Shown here: positions 25,066-33,774 of the stretch, piece after piece
Layout of the letters: each line of letters starts with the position of its first letter
Position numbering within the stretch: position 1 is the stretch's first letter
Source: Clostridium sp.
Lineage (GTDB): Bacteria > Bacillota > Clostridia > Lachnospirales > Lachnospiraceae
Direction: 5' to 3'
Assembly (NCBI GenBank): GCA_023664325.1
Contig: JAMPFS010000013.1
Span: 1 to 60,134 of the forward strand
DNA length: 60,134 nt
The notes under the pieces: generated by a model
Database searches by the model: none
Told to the model about the DNA's origin: nothing
What the model saw: the letters and a program-made list of their open reading frames with translations, nothing else
Made by a program: the position numbers and the translations under genes

Positions 25066-26193
25066 CTACAGCGGCAGCAGCATATTAATGGTAAATCCGG
25101 TTTCGCCTTCAAAATTCAAAATCCCGTTGACGTCCCGCATTCTATGCCGCATTCCTGAGATTCCCATGCCGTCTGTGATTCTGGCGCAGCCGACTCCATT
25201 ATCGGCAATGCTGCAACGAATGATTTGGTTCATCACATGAATTTTCATGTCAATTCTTGTACAATTTGCGTATTTCAGGGAATTGGAGACGGCCTCATAC
25301 GCATTATCGAGTATGATTTCCAAATATTTTTCCGGCACTGCGGATAAATCGCCTTCGGTCACCAGTACTGCCTCGACACCCTTTTGCCGGCATTCCTCGC
25401 AGAGCTTTTCTAATTGTAAAAGTGCGAGTTTATATTTTTTCGGACGTTCCTTGCGCAAAATTGCCCGGATTTCGTCCATGCCGGTCCGAAGCTGGTCGAT
25501 AACAGCCTGTATCATTTTCCGGGCGGTTTCCGGCTCCTTTTCCATAATCACCTTTATCGCCTCCAACTGATAGACGGAGCCGTTGATGCTATGTCCAAGT
25601 TTGTCGTGTAAGGTTTGCGAAAGCTGCATCCGCTCCTCTAAAATCTGGTTCTCTGCCCGCCATAAACTTTTTTGCAGCGCCTCCTGCAATTCATGCTCTT
25701 TTTCGTGCATATTATGTTTCAGGTGCTGCTCGGTAAGCGTATCTTCCCTTGCCTGCCGCCGATAGGATTCAATCACAAAATCGTGCTGGATATAAATGAC
25801 GGCTAAAAAAAGGGTAAGCAGTAATTGAATCGGAATATGGATACCGCTCGGAACACATGCAATCGCCAGCGGCAGAAAATACCATAGCATTTCCGGTTTT
25901 TTATGGGTGATTCCCTCATAGCACAGGTAAATCCCCAGCAGCAGAAATTCCCTTCCCAGTGCCATAAACATAATGCACCATAGCAGAACCGACAAAGCGA
26001 AGAAAAGCGGCCGGAGTTTTTTGCCCGCCAGCTCCTTGCCGGTCATCGCACCGACAAACAATGCCAGAAGCAGGAGCACCCTGGCGGATGCCCCTTCCAG
26101 TATAAGCTGTGATAATACAATATAGATTTCCAGAACCAGTAATAAACCGATTCGGACGGCCAAAAAGTAATTTTCCCGAAGCTGCTCTGTCAT
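25066..26193 (-). CDS. Sensor histidine kinase, HisKA_3 type
   Basis: A 375-residue kinase with five to six short hydrophobic segments in the first ~145 residues (LLVLEIYIVLSQLILEG, VLLLLALFVGAMTG, LFFALSVLLWCIMFMAL and so on) and little external sequence, so it senses in or at the membrane. The dimerisation domain contains LSQTLHDKLGHSINGSVYQL (His ~197), and the ATPase shows DNAYEAVSNSLKYAN and DNGVGCARITDGMGISGMRHR. Partner of the LuxR-type regulator downstream. 23 bases separate it from the preceding permease gene. Confidence 0.9.
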   Translation of the reverse strand: MTEQLRENYFLAVRIGLLLVLEIYIVLSQLILEGASARVLLLLALFVGAMTGKELAGKKLRPLFFALSVLLWCIMFMALGREFLLLGIYLCYEGITHKKPEMLWYFLPLAIACVPSGIHIPIQLLLTLFLAVIYIQHDFVIESYRRQAREDTLTEQHLKHNMHEKEHELQEALQKSLWRAENQILEERMQLSQTLHDKLGHSINGSVYQLEAIKVIMEKEPETARKMIQAVIDQLRTGMDEIRAILRKERPKKYKLALLQLEKLCEECRQKGVEAVLVTEGDLSAVPEKYLEIILDNAYEAVSNSLKYANCTRIDMKIHVMNQIIRCSIADNGVGCARITDGMGISGMRHRMRDVNGILNFEGETGFTINMLLPL

Positions 26194-26216
26194 GTTCTGC
26201 CCTCTTTCCGAAATGC

Positions 26217-27482
26217 TCAGGTATCGCAGCGTTTAAGCTTCAAGCCTGCGCTTCCCACGCTGATACATAAGATTAAGTATGCTGCTGTTATATATAATAC
26301 CATAGAATAGGCTCCGTTGTCTCCTGCCAATAATAACTCGGCCGCTTTTAAGAACCAGCGCTGCGGCATAAGATAGGAGACTGCTTTTATCGCCGTGGAG
26401 GTTGTATCCAGGGAAAAGTACAGGCCGGAGAGCAGTGCGGAAATACTCCATATGGCAAATACGGCATAGTTGGCACTCATGACATCGCCCAGCAGGATTC
26501 CAAACAGCAGGCTTACCGTGCAAAAAATGAGCCCCAGACAGAAAATAATCCATAAAAATACACCTTTATGGATTCCGAAATCCATACCCTTGACCGTGAA
26601 AATGCAAATCCCCAAAATCAAGGTCTGTACAAGTGATACAAGAAAGGCGGCGATTAGTTTCGAGAAAAAATATTCTGCCCGGCTCAAGGTTGACAGCATT
26701 GCCCGTGTATAGACCTTATTATTCTGCTCCTCAATGACCGTATGGGCAACGCAGACACCGCAAAACAAAAATCCCAGCGTAATAATCGCCAATGCGTACC
26801 CGATTAAGGACTTTTGGTTTATCTGCTTATCGGTTAAAGCAATTTCGTCTTTTCCGCTTAAAGTAACAACCTGTTTTTGCGGAATTTCTTTGTCAACGGA
26901 CTGTATAAGCGTGAGCATTTTGCCGCTGCCTGCCCCTGTATATGCTGCGGCAGCGCGCAGCTTTACAAGGACATCTTTCAGCTCCGTTTCAAACAGATCA
27001 AAACGCTCGTCATCTGAGACGGAGTACACCTGAAAGGCTTCCGGATAATTTTCGTCCAAAACGGCATGGTCAAAATCCGGCTTGAGATAAAGCAGAGCAC
27101 CTGCCCGGTCGTCAAAGGCATCCTTTTTGGCCCGCGAAGCAGCCTGCTCCTCCGTCATGTCTTTCGCATCACATCGGCATACGGAAAACATTCCGGTTGC
27201 CGCAAGGCTTTCCAGCAGATATTCCGAAAGCCCGGAGCCGCAGCCGTCATATACCTTCAGGATATAAGTGGTAGTATCGCCGATATATACGGCTTTGTCG
27301 TTGGCATGTTCCAGCTCGATTACTGCGGTTTTTGCCCGTTTATTTTCATACAGGGCAGATTCAGTTTTCAAATTCAAAATAACAGCCGACACAATCGGCG
27401 TAACACAAAGGAAGAATAGAAATCCTTTGTTGCGAAGCAGTAATTTCATATTCATTTTCAGTAAGGTAATTAATTTATTCAT
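26217..27482 (-). CDS. ABC-2 type transporter permease (second)
   Basis: A 421-residue permease: one N-terminal helix (~18-38), a ~190-residue external domain, then five helices (~230-415) including LIGYALAIITLGFLFCGVCV and VFAIWSISALLSGLYF. This is the ABC2_membrane_3 layout of DrrB/NatB/YhgE-type exporters. Starts four bases inside the end of the other permease gene. Probably forms a heterodimer with it, driven by the ATPase at 28582. Confidence 0.88.
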   Translation of the reverse strand: MNKLITLLKMNMKLLLRNKGFLFFLCVTPIVSAVILNLKTESALYENKRAKTAVIELEHANDKAVYIGDTTTYILKVYDGCGSGLSEYLLESLAATGMFSVCRCDAKDMTEEQAASRAKKDAFDDRAGALLYLKPDFDHAVLDENYPEAFQVYSVSDDERFDLFETELKDVLVKLRAAAAYTGAGSGKMLTLIQSVDKEIPQKQVVTLSGKDEIALTDKQINQKSLIGYALAIITLGFLFCGVCVAHTVIEEQNNKVYTRAMLSTLSRAEYFFSKLIAAFLVSLVQTLILGICIFTVKGMDFGIHKGVFLWIIFCLGLIFCTVSLLFGILLGDVMSANYAVFAIWSISALLSGLYFSLDTTSTAIKAVSYLMPQRWFLKAAELLLAGDNGAYSMVLYITAAYLILCISVGSAGLKLKRCDT

Positions 27483-28558
27483 GCCCGCCCTCTCTTTCTG
27501 ATGCTGTCCGCAATCACTGCAATGGCAGAGCAGACAGCCGTAATGATGAACAGATAAATGACAGCGCTTTTCGTGTAGCTGCTATGTTCCATACAGGATA
27601 ATTCCACCAATGCCCGGTTGATGTGGTAAATCGGGGATAAATTTTTGACCGGGTCAGTCCATGCAGAGTACATATAGGTTTCAAAGCTGCCGCCGAAAAA
27701 CCCCATAAACCATACGCTGGTAAAAATGGCGATTACCGTCATTGCCAGATTGTTGAACATATAGTAGAACATCAGGCCAAATGCCGAGCTTGCCATTATG
27801 GTTGCAAAGAGGATCACTGCGGATAGAAAAAGATTTCCCCAGTGAATATCAAACAGCCAAACCGTAATGATTGTGCTAAGCGTAAGGCAGATTGACATCG
27901 CAAGCACGTTCGGAACCCATTTTGCAAGGTATCTTTTGCAGCCGGATACGGCGCTGACCTGATACCTGCGCTCTATTTGGTATTTCTTTTCGCTGCCGAG
28001 GACATTTGCCGTGCAAATGAAACCGCACCATGCAAAATAGACAATGTAAATAATCCCGTAATAGTCAACTGCACTTACCGCCGGCATATATGGAAGCTTT
28101 GCCACCGGAAGTTCAATTTCTTTTTCTTCCGCTGCGGACAGCGCACCTTGTGCGGCTTCCCGCATTACCCGGTTTAGAAAGTATTCCAGTGTAATCCCCT
28201 CGGTTTTAAAGTCGCTGCTTTCATATACGGTATAGGTATCCGTTTCAAATTCTACAAAACCGGACAGCCCGTTGTTTTCCATTACCTCTTTCGGTTCCCC
28301 TTCCGGATATTCCAAAAGCGTAATCCCGGCTTCTTTGGCCGCCGCCTTTATGGTATCCATATACGGATAAAAGCGGCTTTCGGCCTGTACCCGATAGCCG
28401 GCTGTAAATGCCTTTACCCCTTCGTAGGATTTCATCAGCTCAGAAAATGCACTGGACAGGATAGCGATGACGAGAACCGGCCCCAAAACAATCAGTGCAA
28501 GAATCAGCTTATTGCGAAGCATGAGCTTAAAATTATTTTTGATTAAATATCGAATCAT
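27479..28558 (-). CDS. ABC-2 type transporter permease (first)
   Basis: A 359-residue permease with the same plan as its neighbour: N-terminal helix (~15-37), external domain to ~165, and six helices from VDYYGIIYIVYFAWCGFICT onward. Forms a pair with the downstream permease; the two diverge strongly in sequence. Start is 23 bases after the ATPase gene. Confidence 0.87.
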   Translation of the reverse strand: MIRYLIKNNFKLMLRNKLILALIVLGPVLVIAILSSAFSELMKSYEGVKAFTAGYRVQAESRFYPYMDTIKAAAKEAGITLLEYPEGEPKEVMENNGLSGFVEFETDTYTVYESSDFKTEGITLEYFLNRVMREAAQGALSAAEEKEIELPVAKLPYMPAVSAVDYYGIIYIVYFAWCGFICTANVLGSEKKYQIERRYQVSAVSGCKRYLAKWVPNVLAMSICLTLSTIITVWLFDIHWGNLFLSAVILFATIMASSAFGLMFYYMFNNLAMTVIAIFTSVWFMGFFGGSFETYMYSAWTDPVKNLSPIYHINRALVELSCMEHSSYTKSAVIYLFIITAVCSAIAVIADSIRKRGRA

Positions 28559-28581
28559 TTCCTTATCCTCTGCTTTCCCTG

Positions 28582-29343
28582 TTATTCTGCGTAATCTCTC
28601 AGTTTTTTTCCGGTTAAGGTTAAGAATACTTCCTCCAGTGTGATCTCCTCGCTGCCATTTGTCACAAGCCGCTTTAATTCGTCAGCGGTTCCGCAGGCAA
28701 TGATTTTGCCGTTATCCATAATGGCAATCCGGCTGCAAATCGCCTCAACCTCCTCCATATAGTGGCTCGTGTAAATCACCGTGGCACCGTTTTTGTTGGA
28801 CTCTTTAATCTTTTCCAGAATAAAATTCCTCGACTGCGGGTCAATGCCGACCGTTGGCTCGTCAAAAATCAATAAATCCGGCTGGTGTCCGATTGCGCAG
28901 GCGATGTTGAGCCGTCTTTTCATGCCGCCTGAAAAATTCTTTGCAAATTCCTGCTTTTGCTCGATAAGCCCCACATATTCTAAAGATGCATTAACGGCCT
29001 CTTTTAACGCCTGGCCTTTCATTCCGTAAAGGGAAGTAAACAGCTCGACGTTTTCCCATGCCTTCAGGCTGCCGTGTATTGCCAGCTCCTGCGGAATGTA
29101 TCCGATTTTTTGCAGGACTTCCTTTTTCTGCTTCCAGGGATTTTTTCCGAATAATTCAATCTGTCCCGTGGTCGACCGCACAATCGAACAAACCATATTC
29201 AGAGTCGTGCTTTTGCCGGCTCCGTTTGGACCCAGCAGGCCGAAAATTTCCCCCTGCTTAATCTCCAGATTCAGGCTGTCCACGACGGCCCGGCTCTGGT
29301 ATTTTTTTGTCAAATCTGTTGTCTTTAAAATGATTTCGTCCAT
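28582..29343 (-). CDS. ABC transporter ATP-binding protein (DrrA/CcmA type)
   Basis: A 253-residue ATPase with Walker A GPNGAGKST, Q-loop IGYIPQELAIHG, signature SGGMKRRLNIA, Walker B LLIFDEPTVGIDPQ and switch His in YTSHYMEEVEAICSR. Typical of multidrug or lantibiotic ABC-2 exporters. The frame extends 45 codons upstream, but MDEIILKT at 29343 has GGAAGG eight bases before it and matches family length. First gene of the five-gene exporter/two-component operon. Confidence 0.92.
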   Translation of the reverse strand: MDEIILKTTDLTKKYQSRAVVDSLNLEIKQGEIFGLLGPNGAGKSTTLNMVCSIVRSTTGQIELFGKNPWKQKKEVLQKIGYIPQELAIHGSLKAWENVELFTSLYGMKGQALKEAVNASLEYVGLIEQKQEFAKNFSGGMKRRLNIACAIGHQPDLLIFDEPTVGIDPQSRNFILEKIKESNKNGATVIYTSHYMEEVEAICSRIAIMDNGKIIACGTADELKRLVTNGSEEITLEEVFLTLTGKKLRDYAE

Positions 29344-29554
29344 GAGATTTCCTTCCGTTATAATATAGATTTTGAAAATAGCCATTTCGCAGCTGTCAAT
29401 ATGATCATAGCACAAGCACGCCGTTTCCTGTAGTGAAAAAAGACCTGTTTGGCATATGACTTTTGTCATGTTTTGCATTTTTATTTTATAGAAACAGCAA
29501 CAAAATCAATTTAAAAAAATGGGGAAACGAACCAAAAGTGATAATGGAATAGAC

Positions 29555-29583
29555 TTTACACATTAATTGTGATATAGTATAAG
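29555..29583 (+). promoter_or_regulatory. Promoter of coiled-coil gene, copy 2
   Basis: TTTACA (29555-29560), 17-base spacer, TATAAG (29578-29583). Conserved with the promoter at 23725-23753 through the whole ~95-base leader. Confidence 0.6.
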
Positions 29584-29636
29584 CACTTAAACAATGAGCG
29601 AATAGACATGGTAATGATAATAGAGATGGTGGGAAT

Positions 29637-29906
29637 ATGACAGATAACGAATTGTTGCTTGCAATATCAAATATGCTTGATCCGATGAAAGAAGATATTC
29701 AAGAAATCAAAACAAGAGTAAAAAAGATTGAAATAACACAAGAAAATGAAATATTACCACGATTAAATACTATAGAATCCTGTTATACATCAACTTATGA
29801 TAGATATCAAGATAGTGTTGAAACATACGAATCCATGAAACAAGATATATCTATTATAAAAAAGGTAGTAGCAGAACACAGCGAAAAACTGGAAAAAATA
29901 TCGTAG
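29637..29906 (+). CDS. Small coiled-coil protein, copy 2
   Basis: An 89-residue helical protein: MTDNELLLAISNMLD, KIEITQENEILPRLNTIES, CYTSTYDRYQDS, ending VVAEHSEKLEKIS. Paralogue of the product at 23807 with the same promoter and leader. The variable part is residues 16-33. Function unknown. It stands just before the FMN riboswitch but is not likely to be under its control, since its stop precedes the riboswitch. Confidence 0.8.
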   Translation: MTDNELLLAISNMLDPMKEDIQEIKTRVKKIEITQENEILPRLNTIESCYTSTYDRYQDSVETYESMKQDISIIKKVVAEHSEKLEKIS

Positions 29907-29930
29907 TAACTGCAACATAAAAGTGAATAA

Positions 29931-30080
29931 TTCTTCAGGGCGGGGTGCAAGTCCCCACCGGCGGTATTTGAAGGATTGGAAATGGCAGGAAGGTCTTCCA
30001 TTCTTCATCAGCCCGCGAGCCGCAAGGCAGGAACCGGTGTGATTCCGGTGCCGACAGTATAGTCTGGATGGAAGAAGAGT
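29931..30080 (+). promoter_or_regulatory. FMN riboswitch (RFN element)
   Basis: All conserved RFN blocks are present in order: AGGGCGGGGTGCAAGTCCCC, CACCGGCGGTA, AGCCCGCGAGC, GAACCGGTGTGATTCCGGTG and CCGACAGTATAGTCTGGATG. The closing helix is TTCTTC (29931-29936) with GAAGAAG (30071-30077). It senses flavin mononucleotide and lowers expression of riboflavin genes when FMN is plentiful. It is followed by an intrinsic terminator at 30121-30152 and by ribD. Confidence 0.97.
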
Positions 30081-30120
30081 GAACGTAAATGCGGATAGCG
30101 CATTTATGTGTTTGGAATGT

Positions 30121-30152
30121 ATCCCTGAAGTGTAATCGCTTCGGGATTTTTT
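30121..30152 (+). terminator. Riboswitch-controlled intrinsic terminator
   Basis: ATCCCTGAAG pairs with CTTCGGGAT (one bulge), followed by TTTTTT. A preceding hairpin TAAATGCG/CGCATTTA (30086-30106) lies between it and the FMN aptamer and may take part in the switch. Distance and order are as expected for transcriptional control of ribD. Confidence 0.8.
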
Positions 30153-30188
30153 GTTTGATGAGAAATTTTTTAAAGTTAGCACATAAAA

Positions 30189-30407
30189 CAGACTAGCCAT
30201 GAGCAAACTCACTATTTCCAAAACCCAGTTGTGCAATATAGCCAATATCGCAAGCAGGGTATTGAGGAGCCGCCGGTGCTTAGCGAGGTTTTTTCGAGCT
30301 TAGCACCGTTGCGAGCGATACATAGCGCAAGCGTGCCCGGCTGTGATTTGGCTATATTGCACAGCGGACAGTTGCGAAAAAAGAGTTTTCCTCATGGCTA
30401 AAAACAG
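30189..30407. repeat. Foldback repeat element between FMN riboswitch terminator and ribD
   Basis: Ends form an imperfect inverted repeat around TAGCCATGAG/CTCATGGCTA. Inside, TGTGCAATATAGCCAA (30230-30245) pairs with TTGGCTATATTGCACA counterpart at ~30347-30362 without mismatch. The left arm, read on the minus strand, contains AACTGGGTTTTGG and GTTTGCTCAT, shared with repeats at 32627-32690 and 35115-35178. No ORF. It explains the ~275 bases between terminator and ribD. Confidence 0.75.
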
Positions 30408-30427
30408 ACAGGAACAGAGGTGGTTAA

Positions 30428-31558
30428 ATGACAGGAAATGAACAATATATGAAGCGCGCCATAGAGCTTGCCAAAGCGGGGACAGGCAAAGTGAATCCGA
30501 ATCCGTTGGTTGGTGCGGTTATCGTCAAGGACGGACAGATCATCAGTGAAGGTTATCATGAGAAGTATGGTGATTTGCATGCAGAGCGAAACGCTTTCCG
30601 GAATCTAAAAAATAAGGATGCCGCAAAGGGGGCGGAAATGTATGTGACCTTAGAACCCTGCTGCCATCAGGGAAAGCAGCCACCTTGCACGGAGGCGATT
30701 ATCGAACATGGCATCTCTAAGGTGTATGTAGGATCAAATGACCCGAATGTGTTAGTGGCGGGAAAGGGGATTCAGAGATTGCGGGATGCGGGAATCGAAG
30801 TGGTTACGGAATTTTTGAAGGAGGAATGTGATGCGTTAAATCCGGTATTTTTTCACTATATCACAACTCATACTCCTTATGTGGTGATGAAATATGCGAT
30901 GACTTTGGACGGCAAGATTGCAACAAGAACCGGACATTCCCAGTGGGTATCCGGTGAGGAATCCAGAAACCGTGTCCAGCAGACGAGAAATGCGTTAAAG
31001 GGGATTATGGTAGGAATCGGAACCGTGCTAAATGACGATCCGAGGTTGACCTGCCGGATAGAAGGCGGCAGAAACCCTGTCCGCATTATCTGCGATTCCA
31101 AACTGCGGATTCCGTTATCCAGCAACGTGGTAACCACGGCAAAGGAAGTGCCGACCATTCTGGCGACAATCGCACCGCACCCGGAGTATAACCGTTTCTG
31201 GCATGAGCAGAAGGAGGAACTGGAAAAAGAGGGCGTGGAGGTTTTGACGGTAAAGGAATTAGACGGACGGCTGGATTTGCAGGATTTGATGGGAAAACTT
31301 GGCGAAAAGCAGATCGACGGAATCCTGTTAGAAGGTGGTTCCACACTGAATTATGCGGCGCTCAAGGCAGGGATTGTCAATCGTATTGAGGCATATGTGG
31401 CACCTAAATTTTTTGGCGGGGCAGGATTTTATACGCCGGTCGGCGGCGAGGGGGTAGAGCTTGCCACGGAGGCAATGGGCTGCAAGCTGGTTTCAGTAGA
31501 ACAGGTTGGCGAGGATGTGCTGCTGGCGTACTGCATCAATGTTACAGTACACGAATAG
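30428..31558 (+). CDS. ribD: Bifunctional riboflavin biosynthesis protein RibD
   Basis: A 376-residue enzyme performing two steps: deamination of the pyrimidine intermediate and reduction of its ribose to ribitol. The N-terminal deaminase (1-145) has the zinc motif HAERNAF and PCCHQGKQPPCTEAI; the C-terminal reductase (~150-376) has KYAMTLDGKIATRTGHSQWV, GTVLNDDPRLTCR and ILLEGGSTLN. Full length, no damage visible. Controlled by the FMN riboswitch upstream. GAGGTGG precedes the ATG. Unlike usual Firmicutes operons, ribE does not follow directly; two acetyltransferase genes and a repeat intervene. Confidence 0.96.
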   Translation: MTGNEQYMKRAIELAKAGTGKVNPNPLVGAVIVKDGQIISEGYHEKYGDLHAERNAFRNLKNKDAAKGAEMYVTLEPCCHQGKQPPCTEAIIEHGISKVYVGSNDPNVLVAGKGIQRLRDAGIEVVTEFLKEECDALNPVFFHYITTHTPYVVMKYAMTLDGKIATRTGHSQWVSGEESRNRVQQTRNALKGIMVGIGTVLNDDPRLTCRIEGGRNPVRIICDSKLRIPLSSNVVTTAKEVPTILATIAPHPEYNRFWHEQKEELEKEGVEVLTVKELDGRLDLQDLMGKLGEKQIDGILLEGGSTLNYAALKAGIVNRIEAYVAPKFFGGAGFYTPVGGEGVELATEAMGCKLVSVEQVGEDVLLAYCINVTVHE

Positions 31559-31572
31559 TCGGAGGAACAGGA

Positions 31573-32073
31573 ATGGATATTGGATTTCGGAAATTTAGTG
31601 AATTTCAGAAGGGGATTATGGTTCGACTGCTTCGGGATGCCTATTCTTTTGAAAGCCGGTATGAACGGGACTGGCTCGAAGCGTGGAAAATGGACGAAGC
31701 ATTTTTCTTTGACAATCTGTCCATTGCAGACCGCTGCGGATTTGTTACGGTTTTCCATGAAAGTCCGATTGGTTTTATCTGCTGGGACCCTCGAAACAGC
31801 CCTGCATCTATGGAAATTGGACATAACTGCATTGCAACAGAGCATAAGGGCAAAAAATTTGGAAAAGTGCAGCTTCAGGAGGCAGTCAGGCGAATCAAAG
31901 AAGAAGGCGTGCAAAAAATCATTGTCACGACAGACGAACGGTTGGTGCCTGCTCAAAAAAATTATGAGAGCGTTGGCTTTCGCTTTGTGAGGGAACGTGT
32001 AAATGAAAAGAATCCCGAATATGCAGGCAGATTAATGGATTATGAAATGGTAAATGAACAGGGGGATTTATGA
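31573..32073 (+). CDS. GNAT-family N-acetyltransferase
   Basis: A 166-residue acetyltransferase of the GNAT fold: acceptor region in the first half, the CoA-binding motif A region as NCIATEHKGKKFGKVQLQEA (a relaxed R/Q-x-x-G-x-G/A), and a late strand QKNYESVGFRFVRER. Substrate unknown. Starts 14 bases after ribD, with GGAGG before the ATG, so it is probably co-transcribed and under FMN riboswitch control. The next gene starts one base after its stop. Confidence 0.82.
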   Translation: MDIGFRKFSEFQKGIMVRLLRDAYSFESRYERDWLEAWKMDEAFFFDNLSIADRCGFVTVFHESPIGFICWDPRNSPASMEIGHNCIATEHKGKKFGKVQLQEAVRRIKEEGVQKIIVTTDERLVPAQKNYESVGFRFVRERVNEKNPEYAGRLMDYEMVNEQGDL

Positions 32074-32074
32074 T

Positions 32075-32602
32075 ATGACGGCAAGGTCAAACAAAATAGA
32101 TAGTATCACCTATCAAATCAGAGAGATAGAAGAGGGTGACTTGAACGGTTTATTATTGGTGAAAGGTGACGTGTCTGTGCATACGGAACGGCTGAAGCAG
32201 CAAGAGGAAGGCCGTGCGGTTTATATAGGGGCATTTATCAATCAATGCGCAGTTGGCTATGTACTGCTGTCCTTAGACAATAAGGAGGATGTCATGCCTT
32301 ACACCAATGATGAAAAATGTGCAGATATGATTGATTTGCTGATTATGGAACCTTTGCGGAATTATGGAATTGGATCACAATTAATACTGGCATGTGAAGA
32401 GATTTGCCGGGAAAAGGGCATTTTATGCCTGGGGCTTGACGTGAATCCGGAGGATAATGCCAAAGCAAAGCAGTTATACGAAAGAATGGGTTATCACGCT
32501 GTGGGAGAAAAACATTTAGACGGTATATATGAATATATGGACGGACAGGGAAACATGGGAATTTATGAGGACTGGTGTATCGATATGATAAAATTCTTAT
32601 AA
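32075..32602 (+). CDS. GNAT-family N-acetyltransferase
   Basis: About 175 residues. Motif A is LLIMEPLRNYGIGSQLILAC (RNYGIG as the acetyl-CoA pyrophosphate loop), followed by GLDVNPEDNAKAKQLYERMG and YHAVGEKHLD, typical of aminoglycoside- or peptide-type GNATs. ATG at 32075 has GGGGG upstream, immediately after the previous stop; an alternative ATG at 32054 overlaps the previous gene. Substrate unknown. Confidence 0.82.
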   Translation: MTARSNKIDSITYQIREIEEGDLNGLLLVKGDVSVHTERLKQQEEGRAVYIGAFINQCAVGYVLLSLDNKEDVMPYTNDEKCADMIDLLIMEPLRNYGIGSQLILACEEICREKGILCLGLDVNPEDNAKAKQLYERMGYHAVGEKHLDGIYEYMDGQGNMGIYEDWCIDMIKFL

Positions 32603-32626
32603 AGGAATGGGAAGAGAATGAATATT

Positions 32627-32690
32627 AGAGATAAGCAGAACTTAAGTTTTCATAACTGGGTTTTGGCAATCGTTAGTTTTGCTCATCTCT
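32627..32690. repeat. Short palindromic repeat (rib-region family)
   Basis: A ~64-base element with ends AGAGATAAGCAGAAC and GTTTTGCTCATCTCT as imperfect inverted repeats, and centre TAAGTTTTCATAACTGGGTT. About 41 of 48 bases match the element at 35131-35178 in the same orientation. Confidence 0.7.
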
Positions 32691-32720
32691 GAATGAATAC
32701 AGAAAAGGAGTGGACGAAGA

Positions 32721-33497
32721 ATGAACATAGAAGAATTATGGAAAGAACTGGCGGCAATTCCCGAAGTGGAAGCGATTGCCCTGGGCGGTTCGAGAGCAGG
32801 AAGTGTTTATGACGAAAAATCCGATTATGATATATATTTGTACTGTACCGGAGATGTTGAGGAATCGGTGAGACGGGAAATTTTATCCCGCTACTGCAAG
32901 GTGATGGAGATAGGTAATCATTTCTGGGAATATGAAGACAACTGTACATTAAAAAATGGAATTGACATGGATATCCTGTACCGGAATCTGGAAGCATTTG
33001 TCGGGGAGCTGGCTTTGGTGGTGGAACAGTATCAGCCGCATAACGGCTATACGACCTGTATGTGGCATAATCTGTTAAACAGTAAAATTCTATATGACGA
33101 AAACGGGAATCTGGCGGCGGCAAAGGAGCGGTTTGCGGTTCCATACCCGGAGCCGTTAAAGCAAAATATTATTGAGCGCAACAAGAGGCTGCTGCATACC
33201 GCAATGCCTGCCTATGATGCGCAAATTGGCAAAGCGGTTGCCAGAATGGATTTCGTCAGCATAAACCATAGGGTGGCGGCATTTATGGAATCCTATTTTG
33301 ACATTATTTTTGCCAGAAACGGTCTGACACATCCCGGTGAGAAGCGGCTGGTGCAGCTGTGCAGGCAGCAGTGTGAATGTCTGCCAGAGCGGTTTGAGGA
33401 GAATATCAATGCGCTGTTTGCAGATTTGTTCTGCCACATGGATAGGGTGGGAGAAGATATTGAGGAAATGATTCGGGAACTTAACAAGATACTTTGA
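32721..33497 (+). CDS. Nucleotidyltransferase-fold protein (DUF4037-like)
   Basis: A 258-residue protein. Residues 17-45 hold the Pol-beta nucleotidyltransferase signature: ALGGSRAGSVYDEKSDYDIY, with the GS and DxD residues and a third acidic residue in GIDMDILYR (~75). The rest is helical, with a DUF4037-like tail (CMWHNLLNSKILYDENG, RLLHTAMPAYDAQ, RVAAFMESYFDIIFA). Such proteins may transfer nucleotides to small molecules (antibiotics) or to proteins; the substrate is unknown. ATG at 32721 has AGGAG upstream. Confidence 0.8.
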   Translation: MNIEELWKELAAIPEVEAIALGGSRAGSVYDEKSDYDIYLYCTGDVEESVRREILSRYCKVMEIGNHFWEYEDNCTLKNGIDMDILYRNLEAFVGELALVVEQYQPHNGYTTCMWHNLLNSKILYDENGNLAAAKERFAVPYPEPLKQNIIERNKRLLHTAMPAYDAQIGKAVARMDFVSINHRVAAFMESYFDIIFARNGLTHPGEKRLVQLCRQQCECLPERFEENINALFADLFCHMDRVGEDIEEMIRELNKIL

Positions 33498-33517
33498 GCA
33501 GGGAATGGGGAATAACG

Positions 33518-33742
33518 ATGATATTATTTCTGATAGCAGACATAATTGTGGTATGGGTGCTGCTTTTTGTAGTAATGCTTCCGGTCTACTTTATTCGGAA
33601 ACGCAAAAACCCGCATGATGAAAAAAATACGATAAAGGCATTGGCAATAAAAGCATTGGTGGCAAGCATCATTATGGTTCTTATCATGGAAAGCGGGCTG
33701 ATTGCAATGTATTTTGATGATTTTTTTCATGGGATTGGTTAA
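33518..33742 (+). CDS. Small two-helix membrane protein
   Basis: About 74 residues: helix LFLIADIIVVWVLLFVVMLPVYF at 3-26, a basic loop RKRKNPHDEKN, and a second helix near 42-63 (ALVASIIMVLIMESGLIAMYF). Unknown function. Placed between the nucleotidyltransferase and ribE, with 32 bases to ribE. ATG at 33518 chosen because it starts the hydrophobic helix; the frame begins earlier at 33494 inside the preceding gene. Confidence 0.6.
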   Translation: MILFLIADIIVVWVLLFVVMLPVYFIRKRKNPHDEKNTIKALAIKALVASIIMVLIMESGLIAMYFDDFFHGIG

Positions 33743-33774
33743 TCGCTGATGAAAGCAGGAAAAGGAGTGTTGAT

